From Clostridia bacterium BRH_c25 (GTDB lineage Bacteria; Bacillota_A; Clostridia; Lutisporales; Lutisporaceae), in the NCBI GenBank assembly GCA_001515955.1, contig LOES01000032.1, positions 1 through 24,697 on the forward strand: a stretch of DNA of 24,697 nucleotides, read 5' to 3'. The translations under genes and the position numbers were made by a program. Shown here piece after piece: positions 16,447 through 24,697 of this stretch. Each line of letters starts with the position of its first letter. Position 1 is the first letter of the stretch. Under the pieces are notes generated by a model. It made no database searches. It saw only the letters and a list, made by a program, of their open reading frames with translations, and was not told where the DNA came from.

Positions 16447-17256
16447 CTATTTCACCCTTTTCTCTATTAAGCAAGCGACAATCTCAGCAAATTTTTCCAA
16501 ATTGCCGTTAACTGCCATGTATCCTGCCGGATTTCCGACATATCCCAGGGGTGTTACTTTTCTTGATATTTCCCAGCCTTTTCTCCACTCTGTAAGATCG
16601 TCCCCTGATAGATTAGTAGGCTTAAGTGATTTTGCAAGCTCTGCATCAACAGCGCCCGGGAAATATTCATGCATCATGCTTGTCTCTTCAGCCCCGGCGT
16701 GAATATCTATATAACCGGAATCCCCTGCATTCTCCTCTATATCTTCCATCACAATTATGAAATCCTCCCTGCCGGTAAAGCCAAACCTCTTAACCTCGTC
16801 AACCGAAAGTATGCTGTATGCGTTAATTCCAATTTTCTCTCTTGAGCTTTCTATCGCCTCAAAAATAGCACTGTTGTGTTCCGGATCCCCATGATGATTT
16901 ATGTTGAATACATCGGTTATTCCCCAGCGTTTTAAAGAAGAAAATATATCGCAAAGAAGATTTTTCATGGTATCCTTCCGTACAGAAAACGAACCGTAAA
17001 AGGAGCCTAATGCATTGTTTATCCCCCAGTAATATGGCGGGACTACAAGGGTTCTTATACCTTTTGCCTCCAGGCAGCGTCTTGTAAGCTTGCATTTTAT
17101 GTAGCTTCCATAAGCATCAACACCAAGACCCATATGGGGTCCGTGGGCCTCAATAACTCCTGTCGGGAATAATGCTATTGCCCCCTCTTTAACGGCTTCT
17201 TCAATCTGAGGCCAAGCCATATCAACCATTGTTTCGTCAAAAATAGAATAACCCAT
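16447..17256 (-). CDS. Creatininase-family amidohydrolase
   Basis: Metal-dependent hydrolase of 269 residues in the creatininase superfamily (creatininase, formamide hydrolase ArfB, MftE peptidase). Likely metal and catalytic residues are present: E36, H38 and D47 in PTGVIEAHGPHMGLGVDAY, H121/H122 in NINHHGDPEHN, and H186 with E190/E191 in IDIHAGAEETSMM. ATG 17256 is chosen because GGGAGG lies six bases upstream; the ATG six codons earlier has no site. It lies 55 bases behind the DUF1848 gene and ends at a shared terminator. Substrate is unknown: no creatine, riboflavin-like or mycofactocin genes are nearby. Confidence 0.83.
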   Translation of the reverse strand: MGYSIFDETMVDMAWPQIEEAVKEGAIALFPTGVIEAHGPHMGLGVDAYGSYIKCKLTRRCLEAKGIRTLVVPPYYWGINNALGSFYGSFSVRKDTMKNLLCDIFSSLKRWGITDVFNINHHGDPEHNSAIFEAIESSREKIGINAYSILSVDEVKRFGFTGREDFIIVMEDIEENAGDSGYIDIHAGAEETSMMHEYFPGAVDAELAKSLKPTNLSGDDLTEWRKGWEISRKVTPLGYVGNPAGYMAVNGNLEKFAEIVACLIEKRVK

Positions 17257-17311
17257 ATTAAACCTCCCTTTCATTTCAAACTGTATAAGCCGGGTATCCG
17301 GAACTTGTTTT

Positions 17312-18307
17312 CTAAAGAATCGACTCGCGATTACGGCTGGATTTTAAATGCCTTTGGTAGTTGCCAGCAGCATTCTCCGGTGAACTATTGGCATAGCAAT
17401 AGAGGCATTGGTGATTGCAGGTATCATATTGTCCTATATCCTTGCTTACAATGCAGCCGCAGTACTCCCGCTGCCCTTTATCCTTTAATTTTTTAACTTT
17501 GTTCGAATGGTTATCCTCATAATCCAAAAAGCTCATTAATTCTTCATCCTGCGGGAATAGCTCAAGCAATAAATCATAATCAATACATTTATTCCTTTTT
17601 ATATTATATCTGCTCAAATCGATACCCTCCGAGCAAGTTGCTATTTCCAAGCCCCAGCTTCTATTCATTGTACTCAATTCTTTAGCAACTGTCTCCATTG
17701 CTTCAGGCGTAAATTCTTTATAATTAATTTTCCGTCGCAGCAAGTTGTTTTGAACCTTTCTATAGATTGAGATATCAACGAAGCTAATTATCAGCTTATT
17801 TGTATAATCTGCAATCCGGCTCCCTATTTTATAAATCTTATCCAATAAAGCTTCGACATCGATTTGATCCGTCAGTATTAACGGATCAAATCTCCAGATC
17901 ACTTTGTCTTTCCCTATTTTTTCGGAAAGCAGCTTAAAGGTGTCTATTCTATCCTCAAGCTTTCGTACTCTTGGCTCAAACCCTTCTTTTCCATAGTCAT
18001 TCATTGTAAATAAGAAATAATAATTTATACCTTTTTTGTCAATATCGCTAAGACACGGGACTAATGGTCCGGCATCCTTGGTCCAAAATACAATTACACG
18101 TGCCTTCTCGAATGTAATATATTGCGGCTTCCTGTTAAATGGATTTATCCATTTGACATACCCTTCACCCAGTCTATTAATGAGCCATTCAGAATAGAAT
18201 GCGGGTATATCAGTTGACCTGCTTGCAGATATAATAACCGGGGCAATCCCTGATACCCTGCCTTCTTCAGTATCAATGTCCACTATATCCCATTTTCTCG
18301 AACCCAT
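17312..18307 (-). CDS. DUF1848 family protein with C-terminal radical-SAM-like cysteine motif
   Basis: Protein of 331 residues in the uncharacterised DUF1848 family. Near the N-terminus it has VIISASRSTDIPAFY (about 24-38) and a KWINPFNRKPQYI segment, both typical. Near the C-terminus REYCGCIVSKDIGQYDTC leads into CNHQCLYCYAN, giving a CxxxCxxC triad at C297, C301 and C304 with an aromatic before the last Cys. That pattern binds the [4Fe-4S] cluster in radical SAM enzymes but is normally at the N-terminus; extra cysteines are C283 and C285. ATG 18307 follows AAGGAG, and an ATG three codons earlier is less likely. No function is established, and none can be inferred from the creatininase-family neighbour. 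Confidence 0.85.
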   Translation of the reverse strand: MGSRKWDIVDIDTEEGRVSGIAPVIISASRSTDIPAFYSEWLINRLGEGYVKWINPFNRKPQYITFEKARVIVFWTKDAGPLVPCLSDIDKKGINYYFLFTMNDYGKEGFEPRVRKLEDRIDTFKLLSEKIGKDKVIWRFDPLILTDQIDVEALLDKIYKIGSRIADYTNKLIISFVDISIYRKVQNNLLRRKINYKEFTPEAMETVAKELSTMNRSWGLEIATCSEGIDLSRYNIKRNKCIDYDLLLELFPQDEELMSFLDYEDNHSNKVKKLKDKGQREYCGCIVSKDIGQYDTCNHQCLYCYANSSPENAAGNYQRHLKSSRNRESIL

Positions 18308-18425
18308 TAAAAACACTCCTTGCAGATGCCATGCACCTGGTCTTAGAATTTATTCAAGTTTACTCAGCAAATACGTTCTTTTGTTCTGTACATGACACCT
18401 TTTGCTCAATCTCTACCCAAAATAA

Positions 18426-18459
18426 TACACCTCCTGACATTATATTACCAGAAGGTGTA
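18426..18459 (-). terminator. Terminator after the chemotaxis protein gene
   Basis: Eleven-base arms (18426-18436 and 18449-18459), written on the minus strand as ACACCTTCTG and CAGGAGGTGT plus one pair, include one T-G wobble and a 12-base loop. The T-rich ATTATTTTGG follows. It lies 14 bases past the stop at 18474 and probably ends the por-buk-ptb-transporter-MCP transcription unit. Confidence 0.65.
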
Positions 18460-18473
18460 CTGACTGTAAATAT

Positions 18474-20315
18474 TTACCTTATTATGTGCGAATGTGCGGA
18501 GCCTGGCACCATTATAGTATTCATCGTCTCCTTCATATCTAATGACATTTTATTCAAAATACTGGCCATTGAAGCGACTTCCTCAACTGAAGCCGTCATC
18601 TCTTGAGATGATGCTGCTATTTGCTGCGCTGCTGCCGAATTATCTTTTGATATATCCGCCGCGCTTTCTACCTTTTCCACAATCTGTTTTTTATTCTCAT
18701 TCAGTTGATTAATGGACTTATTGACCTCTTCAATTCGAGGAATTATTTTTCCCATATCGGCTATGATTTCTTTAAAGGTATCTATTGTACGGCTGACTGT
18801 CTCCCCTTGACTCTCCATGTTTATGATACCAATCTGAACTGTTTTTGTTACAGCGTTACTGTCATTGGTAACATTGCTCAGCAAATTATTGATTTTATTC
18901 GCTGATGCTTTGGACTGCTCCGCAAGCTTTCTTATTTCATCAGCCACTACGCCGAATCCCCGTCCTGCATCACCTGCCCGGGCTGCCTCAATTGCTGCAT
19001 TTAAGGATAGTAAATTGGTCTGGTCTGAAACCTGATTTATCAATTCGGTGATCTCTCCGATTTCCTTTATGTTATCGTTAAGAAGCTTAACTTTGTCGCT
19101 GACCTCATGAAAGTAGGCATTGATATTCCCGGTTGAGCTGCTAAGCTCTTGAAGCCATTGGTTTCCATCCGTCATCATAACATCCGTATTCTTTGTACTG
19201 TTATGAATTTCTTCTACAGAAAAGATAACCCTCTCCAATTCCTTCCCAAACAGGTTGATGATTTGGTTTATGGTATCCAATTCCTCTGTTTGAGAGCCGG
19301 AGCCCTTCGCCACATCTTGAATGGATGCCGCCACCTCTTGGGATGCCTCCGCCATCTGATTGGATATGTCAGACAATGTGTTGGAATTGTCACTGATATT
19401 TTCCGAGTTTTCTTTAACAGCTACTATTATGTCCGAGATTTTATCAATTGTTTCGGACAGGGCTTTTTTCAACAATCCAAATTCACTTTTTTCGGTGGTG
19501 CCAATCTCCACGGTAAAGTCTCCCGAAGCTATTCTTTTGTAGATACTCATGACTTCCTTAAGAGAATTTCTTATGATAGTGACAATACTTAATGAAAATG
19601 TTAAAAGCAGTGACAGAGCAGCGATTATGACGATAAATAAATTGATTTTATTGCTTTGATAGATCTCTTGGCTTTGTACGTTTAAGTTTTTTGCAATTTC
19701 CTTATTATCCTCTATTATAAAGTTAACATTTTGCAGGAATGAATTTCCGATGTTTTCAAACGGTAATTTATCTTGAATAGAAAGCTCCTCTCCATTTTTA
19801 AGCTTATTCTTAATGCTTTCATAATGACTCATATATGCATTATAATTTTTCTTCAGTACGTCAAAAAATACCGTTGCCTGCTTGGCATTTTCCTCTGTTG
19901 CTGATTCGATATATTCTTGCAGAATGCCTCTTACCGCTTCATCACTGATTTTAACTGTTTTATCTATGCTGTCGAGATAACCCAGTTCAAGCATTTTCGT
20001 CGTTTCCAACCGGATTTTTGCAAAATAGAAGCTGATCTCACTGGCCTTTTGAACCCTGAGAACAACCTCATTGTACATCATAGATACATTGCCGTTTATA
20101 GTATTGACTGCTATATATCCCATGCTTCCAACTGCTGTTACAAAGAAAATACCCAATATTAGAACCGCCATAATACCGTGAGTTATTTTTATATTTCTAA
20201 AAAAACGTATCGCGAGATTTTTCTTTTTCTGGTGATCCCCCCTCTTCAGTTGAATCTCCCTTTTAATTGCCATAATACTACGGATTAGCTTTCCCTTTTT
20301 TAAAAATTTTTTCAT
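18474..20315 (-). CDS. Methyl-accepting chemotaxis protein
   Basis: Membrane chemoreceptor of 613 residues. A long basic cytoplasmic N-terminus precedes TM1 (about 46-70); an extracytoplasmic helical ligand domain (about 71-223) looks like a four-helix bundle; TM2 is about 224-249, then HAMP. The signalling tip [20 protein letters not shown] and [18 protein letters not shown] is fully conserved near 430-467. There is no C-terminal CheR pentapeptide. The last residues ([13 protein letters not shown]) do not look like an MCP end and are encoded by a GTGCCAGGCTCC-type sequence. ATG 20315 (GGGGGAG upstream) is preferred; ATG 20330 is five codons earlier. It lies 19 nt behind the anion transporter, so it may sense the transported acid or a related metabolite; that is inference. 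Confidence 0.92.
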   Translation of the reverse strand: MKKFLKKGKLIRSIMAIKREIQLKRGDHQKKKNLAIRFFRNIKITHGIMAVLILGIFFVTAVGSMGYIAVNTINGNVSMMYNEVVLRVQKASEISFYFAKIRLETTKMLELGYLDSIDKTVKISDEAVRGILQEYIESATEENAKQATVFFDVLKKNYNAYMSHYESIKNKLKNGEELSIQDKLPFENIGNSFLQNVNFIIEDNKEIAKNLNVQSQEIYQSNKINLFIVIIAALSLLLTFSLSIVTIIRNSLKEVMSIYKRIASGDFTVEIGTTEKSEFGLLKKALSETIDKISDIIVAVKENSENISDNSNTLSDISNQMAEASQEVAASIQDVAKGSGSQTEELDTINQIINLFGKELERVIFSVEEIHNSTKNTDVMMTDGNQWLQELSSSTGNINAYFHEVSDKVKLLNDNIKEIGEITELINQVSDQTNLLSLNAAIEAARAGDAGRGFGVVADEIRKLAEQSKASANKINNLLSNVTNDSNAVTKTVQIGIINMESQGETVSRTIDTFKEIIADMGKIIPRIEEVNKSINQLNENKKQIVEKVESAADISKDNSAAAQQIAASSQEMTASVEEVASMASILNKMSLDMKETMNTIMVPGSAHSHIIR

Positions 20316-20334
20316 AAGTCTCCCCCTCATGTGA

Positions 20335-21696
20335 TTACATGACCCCCATCAATTTCCACCAGGGCACGTATATTAATAATACAACTATTATTGTAATGAA
20401 GGTTAATGCCACGCCCATTTTAATTGTATGCTTATTTTCATAATAGCCGTTACCGTATCCGATCATAATGGATACATGATGGAAGGGCAATATATAATGA
20501 AAGCAAATAGACGCTAGGGCCAGCATGACGACAAACTGGGACGACAGACTTCCGGCCGTGATGGCGACAAGAGTAGGAATAAGCACAGATACCGCTGTTA
20601 CGAGGCTGCCCATTATCATATGAAGAATCATGACCAGTAAAATAATAAATGGTATATAAAGAATACTGGATGCTGCCGGAAAATATCCTGTGATAAACTC
20701 ACTGATTCTATGTGCCACACCGCTTTCCGTAAGCACCTTTCCGATTGAAAACTCTGCTGTCAGGAATATCAAAAGACTGACATTGATAACTTTGAAATCC
20801 TTAAGGCTAATAATCCTGGCAATAAACATAGCAACAACACCAATAATAGCAACATTGGCTGCACTTATGCCATGCTTTGATTCTGTAAGCCAAAGCAAAA
20901 TAATGACAGCAGTAATGGCCAATGCTTTCTTCTCACTGATTCCGAAGTGCAGTTTCTCTTTGGTATCGGTCCTTTCGAAAGTACTCTTGAGATCCTTCTT
21001 GAATATTAGGATAAACGCTGCTGCAATAACAATGGTTGCAACAATCGTAGGCAGTGTCATATACTTGACCCATTCCATGTAAGTCAGATTGATACCGCCG
21101 AATTTCATTGCAGCATAATTAATGATGACATCACCGTTTAAGAACATTAAAGAGGTCACTGTGGATGCAACAAAAACGCTAAAAATCAAAATCATCTTTT
21201 CTTCTTTGTCGACGCTAGTGTTCTTCAAAAAGTTGATATAAATTGAAGCAAGCAGAATAATCCTTGGAAAAGGCTGTGGAATGACGAAAATCAGCAGAAC
21301 GCCTATGACAAAAGACATGATGGCCAATCTTATACTGTTATAGCAGTACCGCTGCAATATATAACCGGAAAACTTGTCAGCCACCTTTGAGTTGACAATA
21401 CCCTGCGAGATCAAATATGATGCTATAACCAAAGTGAAGTTATCCGATAGCGGAAAAAAGAATACTTTTTCTATCGGTGTTCTTCCAAATAAAATAAACA
21501 TAAAAATCAGAAAAACCGATGCCGCATCCTTATAAACGATTCCGGTCCCCCACCATATGATGGTCAAGAACAGGCTGCCTAAGACGATGCTTTGATTTAG
21601 CGACATGCCCATCGGTTTCAATAAAATAATTAATAATGGTACTACAAGCGAAAACAAGAGCTTTGGCATATTTTCTTTCTTTACGATTTGCGGCAA
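20335..21696 (-). CDS. SLC13/DASS-like anion (carboxylate) transporter
   Basis: Polytopic membrane protein of 453 residues with about 11-12 helices, resembling the sodium/anion symporters of the ion-transporter superfamily (SLC13, CitMHS). Two related halves are visible, each with a hydrophobic re-entrant-like segment; [20 protein letters not shown] and [19 protein letters not shown] are in the second half. The start is TTG with AAGGAGG eight bases upstream; the first ATG in frame is nine codons later and has no site. It is placed between ptb and an MCP gene in the same direction. Transport of the organic acid made or consumed by the por-ptb-buk pathway is a reasonable inference. Direction and substrate are not shown by the sequence. 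Confidence 0.8.
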   Translation of the reverse strand: MPQIVKKENMPKLLFSLVVPLLIILLKPMGMSLNQSIVLGSLFLTIIWWGTGIVYKDAASVFLIFMFILFGRTPIEKVFFFPLSDNFTLVIASYLISQGIVNSKVADKFSGYILQRYCYNSIRLAIMSFVIGVLLIFVIPQPFPRIILLASIYINFLKNTSVDKEEKMILIFSVFVASTVTSLMFLNGDVIINYAAMKFGGINLTYMEWVKYMTLPTIVATIVIAAAFILIFKKDLKSTFERTDTKEKLHFGISEKKALAITAVIILLWLTESKHGISAANVAIIGVVAMFIARIISLKDFKVINVSLLIFLTAEFSIGKVLTESGVAHRISEFITGYFPAASSILYIPFIILLVMILHMIMGSLVTAVSVLIPTLVAITAGSLSSQFVVMLALASICFHYILPFHHVSIMIGYGNGYYENKHTIKMGVALTFITIIVVLLIYVPWWKLMGVM

Positions 21697-21724
21697 TTTA
21701 GGCTCCTCCTTTTAACAAATGTGA

Positions 21725-21757
21725 TTACAGGAGGCATAAAGATATGCCATCCTGTAA
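21725..21757. other. Hairpin between ptb and the transporter gene
   Basis: TTACAGGA and GGCATA (21725-21738) pair with TATGCC and TCCTGTAA (21743-21757), leaving one bulged base and an AAGA loop. It lies 19 bases past the ptb stop and upstream of the transporter ribosome binding site. No T-run follows on the minus strand (ATCACATTTG), so it fits partial termination or mRNA processing inside an operon better than full termination. Confidence 0.5.
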
Positions 21758-21775
21758 GATTGTAGAAATTACTAT

Positions 21776-22669
21776 TTATGATATATAGCTTGCAAGGGCA
21801 ATTGAAAGCAATTTGTTCTTTACCGTATCCGTCCTTGAAGTCATAATAATCGGTGCTGCTGCTCCCATGACCGCCGCCGCTACATCCATGTGTGCATAAT
21901 AGGTAAGTGCTTTTGTCAAAACATTGCCCACCTGGAGATTAGGCGCGAGTATAATATCTGCTTGTCCAGCCACTTCACCCTTTATGCCTTTATGCTTTGC
22001 AGCTTCAGGTGATATGGCATTGTCCAGGGCAAAGGGCCCGTCTACTATTGCATTTTTAATTTGTTCTCTATCAGACATTTTGCTCAGGATCGCTGCATCT
22101 ACCGTGTCGGCAATTTCCGGATTAACGACTTCAAGGGCAGAAAGCACTGCTACCTTCGGTTTGACATAACCCAACCTTAATGCCAATTCTACTGCATTTT
22201 CAATAATCTGCTTCTTTTCATCCAAGCTTGGCTGTATCGCCATTGCACAGTCTGTAAGCAATTGCAGGCCATCTCCGAATTCTTTGTCGAATATGGATAT
22301 CTGGCTTATCAGCTTTCCCCTATTCAATCCTTTTTCCTTGTTAAGCACTGCCTTTAAGAATGTCCCTGTATGCAGCAGCCCTTTCATGATAGCTCCGGCT
22401 TCGCCTTTTAATACAAGCTCTACCGCTTTTTCAGCCGCCTTTTTATGATCCGGCTCGTGAATCAACGTAAAATCCATTTTCTTATGATTCTCAGCTGCTA
22501 TTTTCTCAATTTGCGCCTTGTCTCCAATCAGGATAAACCCTCCCAACTGAAGCTCTACCGCCTTTTCGACCACTTCCAATACATCCAAATCCTCTGCTGC
22601 TGCTATTACAATTTTTTTCTTCACACTATTTCTTACCTGATCCATCAAGTAATTCAAATTCTTTACCAT
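21776..22669 (-). CDS. ptb: Phosphate butyryltransferase family acyltransferase
   Basis: Converts acyl-CoA plus phosphate to acyl phosphate plus CoA, 297 residues, normal for Ptb. Conserved family segments include GGFILIGDKAQIEKIA, GEAGAIMKGLLHTGTFLKAVL, VAVLSALEVVNPE, IVDGPFALDNAIS and ADIILAPNLQVGNVLTKALTYYA. ATG follows AAGGGGTG, 11 nt behind buk. Together with buk it makes ATP from acyl-CoA by substrate-level phosphorylation. No butyryl-CoA pathway is visible and a 2-oxoacid oxidoreductase lies directly upstream, so branched-chain acyl-CoA (isobutyryl, isovaleryl) is a likely substrate; this is inference. Confidence 0.92.
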   Translation of the reverse strand: MVKNLNYLMDQVRNSVKKKIVIAAAEDLDVLEVVEKAVELQLGGFILIGDKAQIEKIAAENHKKMDFTLIHEPDHKKAAEKAVELVLKGEAGAIMKGLLHTGTFLKAVLNKEKGLNRGKLISQISIFDKEFGDGLQLLTDCAMAIQPSLDEKKQIIENAVELALRLGYVKPKVAVLSALEVVNPEIADTVDAAILSKMSDREQIKNAIVDGPFALDNAISPEAAKHKGIKGEVAGQADIILAPNLQVGNVLTKALTYYAHMDVAAAVMGAAAPIIMTSRTDTVKNKLLSIALASYIS

Positions 22670-22680
22670 AACTGCACCCC

Positions 22681-23748
22681 TTAATATTGTTTTGCTGTTT
22701 CTTCACCCTTCAGATATCTTAATGCATTTTCTGCCAACGAGATCATTTCATTTTCACCTGGGCACAAATGAATCGGCGCAATGAAGCTTACCCTTTCCTT
22801 TATCCAATCCGTGAACAGTTTAGAGTGAGCCAAGCTGCCTGTGAGTACGATACAATCCACTTTTCCTTTAAGAACGGCGGCTGCAGCACTTATTTCCTTG
22901 GAAACCTGATACGCCATAGCTTCATATACCTCCAAAGCATAGCTGTCCTCGCTTTTGATCCGCTGTTCCACTTCTAATCCGCTGTTTGTTCCCAGATAAG
23001 ACATTAGCCCGCCGCCGCCTTTTATTTTCTTAAACATTTCCTTTTCTGTGTGTTTTCCGGAATAGCACATCTTAATGATATCTCCAATAGGAAGAGATCC
23101 CGCTCTTTCGGATGAAAAGGGGCCGTCACCGTCCAAGGCATTGTTCACATCGATTATAAATCCCTTTTCGTGTGCCCCTACAGAAATTCCTCCGCCCAGA
23201 TGCGCTATAACAAAATTCAAATCTGAATATTCCTGCTTCAGCTGTTTAGCTATTCTTCCGGCAGTTCGCTTCTGATTGAGTGCATGAAAGCTGCTCATTC
23301 TTTTAATTTCCTTTATTCCTGAGTATCTTGCCAGATTGCAGAGCTCATCTGTTACAGGGGGGTTTGCCGTTACGACGGGAATACCAATCTCTTTGCCCAG
23401 TTCATAAGCAATAAGGTTTCCTACATTGGTGGGATGAGATCCATATTTTTCGCTCTGCATATCTGAAATCATAGCTTCGTTAATGACATAGATACCCCCG
23501 GGAACAGGCTTGACATTGCCGCCGCGGCAAGCAATCACATTAAATGCAGACATTTCATAGCCTTCATGTTCCAGTGCCTTCAATATTTTATTTTTCCTGA
23601 ATTCCTTCTGTTCCCATATATCTCCAAACTGGCTCAGCTCGTCCTGATTATGATTGATTGAAATCTTGTATAGCTCATTCAAATCTTCATATACAGCTAT
23701 CTTTGTCGAGGTAGAACCCAAATTCATTACCAGCATTTTATATTTCAT
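22681..23748 (-). CDS. buk: Butyrate kinase family (branched-chain carboxylate kinase)
   Basis: Acyl phosphate plus ADP gives carboxylate plus ATP. The 355 residues are the usual length. ASKHA-fold motifs are MNLGSTSTKIAVY (8-20), the CRGG and HPTNVGNLIAYELG segments, SSFHALNQKR, HLGGGISVGAH and VLTGSLAHSKLF near the C-terminus. ATG follows CAGGAGG. The upstream 121-base gap to the oxidoreductase gene contains a terminator-like hairpin and an inverted repeat, so buk-ptb may have partly separate expression. Substrate preference between butyrate and branched acids cannot be decided from the residues. Confidence 0.93.
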   Translation of the reverse strand: MKYKMLVMNLGSTSTKIAVYEDLNELYKISINHNQDELSQFGDIWEQKEFRKNKILKALEHEGYEMSAFNVIACRGGNVKPVPGGIYVINEAMISDMQSEKYGSHPTNVGNLIAYELGKEIGIPVVTANPPVTDELCNLARYSGIKEIKRMSSFHALNQKRTAGRIAKQLKQEYSDLNFVIAHLGGGISVGAHEKGFIIDVNNALDGDGPFSSERAGSLPIGDIIKMCYSGKHTEKEMFKKIKGGGGLMSYLGTNSGLEVEQRIKSEDSYALEVYEAMAYQVSKEISAAAAVLKGKVDCIVLTGSLAHSKLFTDWIKERVSFIAPIHLCPGENEMISLAENALRYLKGEETAKQY

Positions 23749-23792
23749 ACATTAAATTCCTCCTGAGCAAAATATGTAGTGGATTTCAAGAC

Positions 23793-23808
23793 GGCAAATC
23801 GGATTGCC
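23793..23808. promoter_or_regulatory. Small inverted repeat upstream of buk
   Basis: GGCAA-atcgga-TTGCC lies about 45 bases upstream of the buk ATG and overlaps a weak -35-like TTGCCG on the minus strand (with TATTTT 17 bases downstream). It is a possible operator. The short arms make chance occurrence quite possible. Confidence 0.3.
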
Positions 23809-23824
23809 TCTCATTTCGAATAAA

Positions 23825-23853
23825 GGAAACATTGTATGTTTTACAGTGTTTCC
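23825..23853 (-). terminator. Terminator-like hairpin after the oxidoreductase beta gene
   Basis: GGAAACATTGT (23825-23835) and ACAGTGTTTCC (23843-23853) form an 11-base stem with one imperfect pair and a 7-base loop. On the minus strand TTTATT follows. It starts 17 bases past the stop at 23870. It probably attenuates readthrough into buk. Confidence 0.55.
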
Positions 23854-23869
23854 TCTATGGAATGTATCA

Positions 23870-24697
23870 TTAACCGATATTTTCCAATTTTTTAATGTAC
23901 TTTTCATAGGTTTTTGTAACATGCTCCTGTAATTCCTGACGCTGTTCCCCCGTTAAGCCCTTGTATCTTCCCTGGGGCTGTATATACTGTTCCACAGGCT
24001 TTAACTCCGCCGGCTTATAATTGATTGTTGTTTTCCCATTTTCATACTCATATAGAATCCAGCATCCAGTCTGAACAGCTGCCTTTGCCAATTCTATAGA
24101 CTTCCCGGGATCATATCGCCATCCGGTAGGACAAGGCGTGTGTATATGCAGCAGGGAAGGGCCGTCTGTATCCTTTGCTTTTTTTACTTTTTTCCTCAGA
24201 TCCGATAAATTATGGATTGAAGCAGTAGCTGCATAAGGAATATCATGGGCAATTGCTATTTGCACCAAATCTTTTCTTCCGGTCGGTTTCCCTGCCGGTG
24301 TAGTTGTTGTGCTTGCGAAGTATGGTGTCGAACTGCTGCCTTGTATTCCTGTATTCATATAGGCTTCGTTGTCATAGCAGACATACAGCACCTTGTCCCG
24401 TCTTTCCAATACGCCTGACAGAGCTTGAATGCCTATATCCACCGTTGCACCGTCACCTGCAAAGGCTAGTACGGTTGTGTCCTTATTTCCTTTCGCATTT
24501 AATGCTGCTCTAACCCCGGCTGCACATGCTGCAGTATTTTCCAGGTTACCTTGAAATCCTGGTATCTTGAGAGCGGTTTCATTTCCAAATCCGGAAAACA
24601 ATGCGGAGCACCCGGGCGGTATGATGATAATTGTGTCTTCTCCCAATACGTCTAAAACATTTCTCATAATCAGCTCCAGCCCGCACCCGGCACAAGC
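23870..24697 (-). CDS. 2-oxoacid:ferredoxin oxidoreductase beta subunit, 5' end cut by window
   Basis: Thiamine-diphosphate-binding beta subunit of a PorB/VorB-type enzyme: 2-oxo acid plus CoA plus oxidised ferredoxin give acyl-CoA, CO2 and reduced ferredoxin. The frame stays open to the window edge for 275 codons and begins in ACAGCGLEL, whose CxxC is the start of the cluster-binding region in this family, so the ATG at 24667 is internal. The ThDP motif runs from GDGATVDIGIQALSG to YVCYDNEAYMNTG. TGIQGSSSTPYF and TTTTPAGKPTGRKD, then PCPTGWRYDPG, are typical. Ptb and buk downstream favour a branched-chain 2-oxo acid (Vor) over pyruvate, but pyruvate is not excluded. The alpha, gamma and delta subunits should lie upstream, outside the window. 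Confidence 0.92.
   Translation of the reverse strand, partial: ACAGCGLELIMRNVLDVLGEDTIIIIPPGCSALFSGFGNETALKIPGFQGNLENTAACAAGVRAALNAKGNKDTTVLAFAGDGATVDIGIQALSGVLERRDKVLYVCYDNEAYMNTGIQGSSSTPYFASTTTTPAGKPTGRKDLVQIAIAHDIPYAATASIHNLSDLRKKVKKAKDTDGPSLLHIHTPCPTGWRYDPGKSIELAKAAVQTGCWILYEYENGKTTINYKPAELKPVEQYIQPQGRYKGLTGEQRQELQEHVTKTYEKYIKKLENIG

Noticed and set aside
20327..20342. TCATGT-GATT-ACATGA dyad at the transporter-MCP junction
   Set aside because: Six-base arms overlapping start and stop codons, with no supporting context.

Overview
The window looks like chromosome of an anaerobic, fermentative low-GC Firmicute of the Clostridia. The evidence is an oxygen-sensitive multimeric [FeFe]-hydrogenase, a 2-oxoacid:ferredoxin oxidoreductase next to ptb/buk-type kinase genes, strong AGGAGG-like ribosome binding sites, and GTG/TTG starts. 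The assignment is by gene content only. Almost everything is on the minus strand; only an alpha/beta hydrolase and a secreted FN3 protein are on the plus strand.

Region 1 (1-8250) is a hydrogen module. An operon hndA - hndC::gltD - hndD (5372 down to beyond 1) encodes a multimeric, probably electron-bifurcating or NAD(P)-linked hydrogenase. Its flavoprotein subunit is unusual: the usual C-terminal ferredoxin domain is missing and a complete GltD/NfnB-like FAD/NADPH module is fused there. Next to it is an 871-residue sigma-54 enhancer-binding protein whose sensor is a two-cluster ferredoxin plus an [FeFe]-hydrogenase-like domain, a further Fe-S motif and a PAS domain. Between them lie a textbook -24/-12 promoter pointing at hndA and palindromes sharing AATGC-N6-GCATT at about -88, -179 and -198. 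The simplest reading is a self-contained circuit in which a hydrogenase-derived sensor directly switches on the hydrogenase operon. This is the most interesting system in the window.

Region 2 (8251-14073) begins with a stand-alone alpha/beta hydrolase, followed by a compact cassette tetR - rph - MFS transporter (13949 down to 9453). The 873-residue enzyme is a rifampicin phosphotransferase, not a PEP synthase. A 40-bp perfect palindrome built from two overlapping operators sits upstream of tetR, and related hairpins lie at both ends of the cassette.

Region 3 (14085-18307) holds a ketopantoate reductase-like enzyme, a secreted protein of four FN3 repeats, a creatininase-family hydrolase and a DUF1848 protein with a C-terminal radical-SAM-like CxxxCxxC.

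Region 4 (18474-24697) reads porB/vorB (cut by the window edge), buk, ptb, an SLC13-like anion transporter and a methyl-accepting chemotaxis protein. The enzymes would convert 2-oxo acids to acyl-CoA, acyl phosphate and free acid with ATP gain and reduced ferredoxin; the hydrogenase of region 1 could reoxidise that ferredoxin as H2. No tRNA, rRNA, CRISPR array or transposase was seen.
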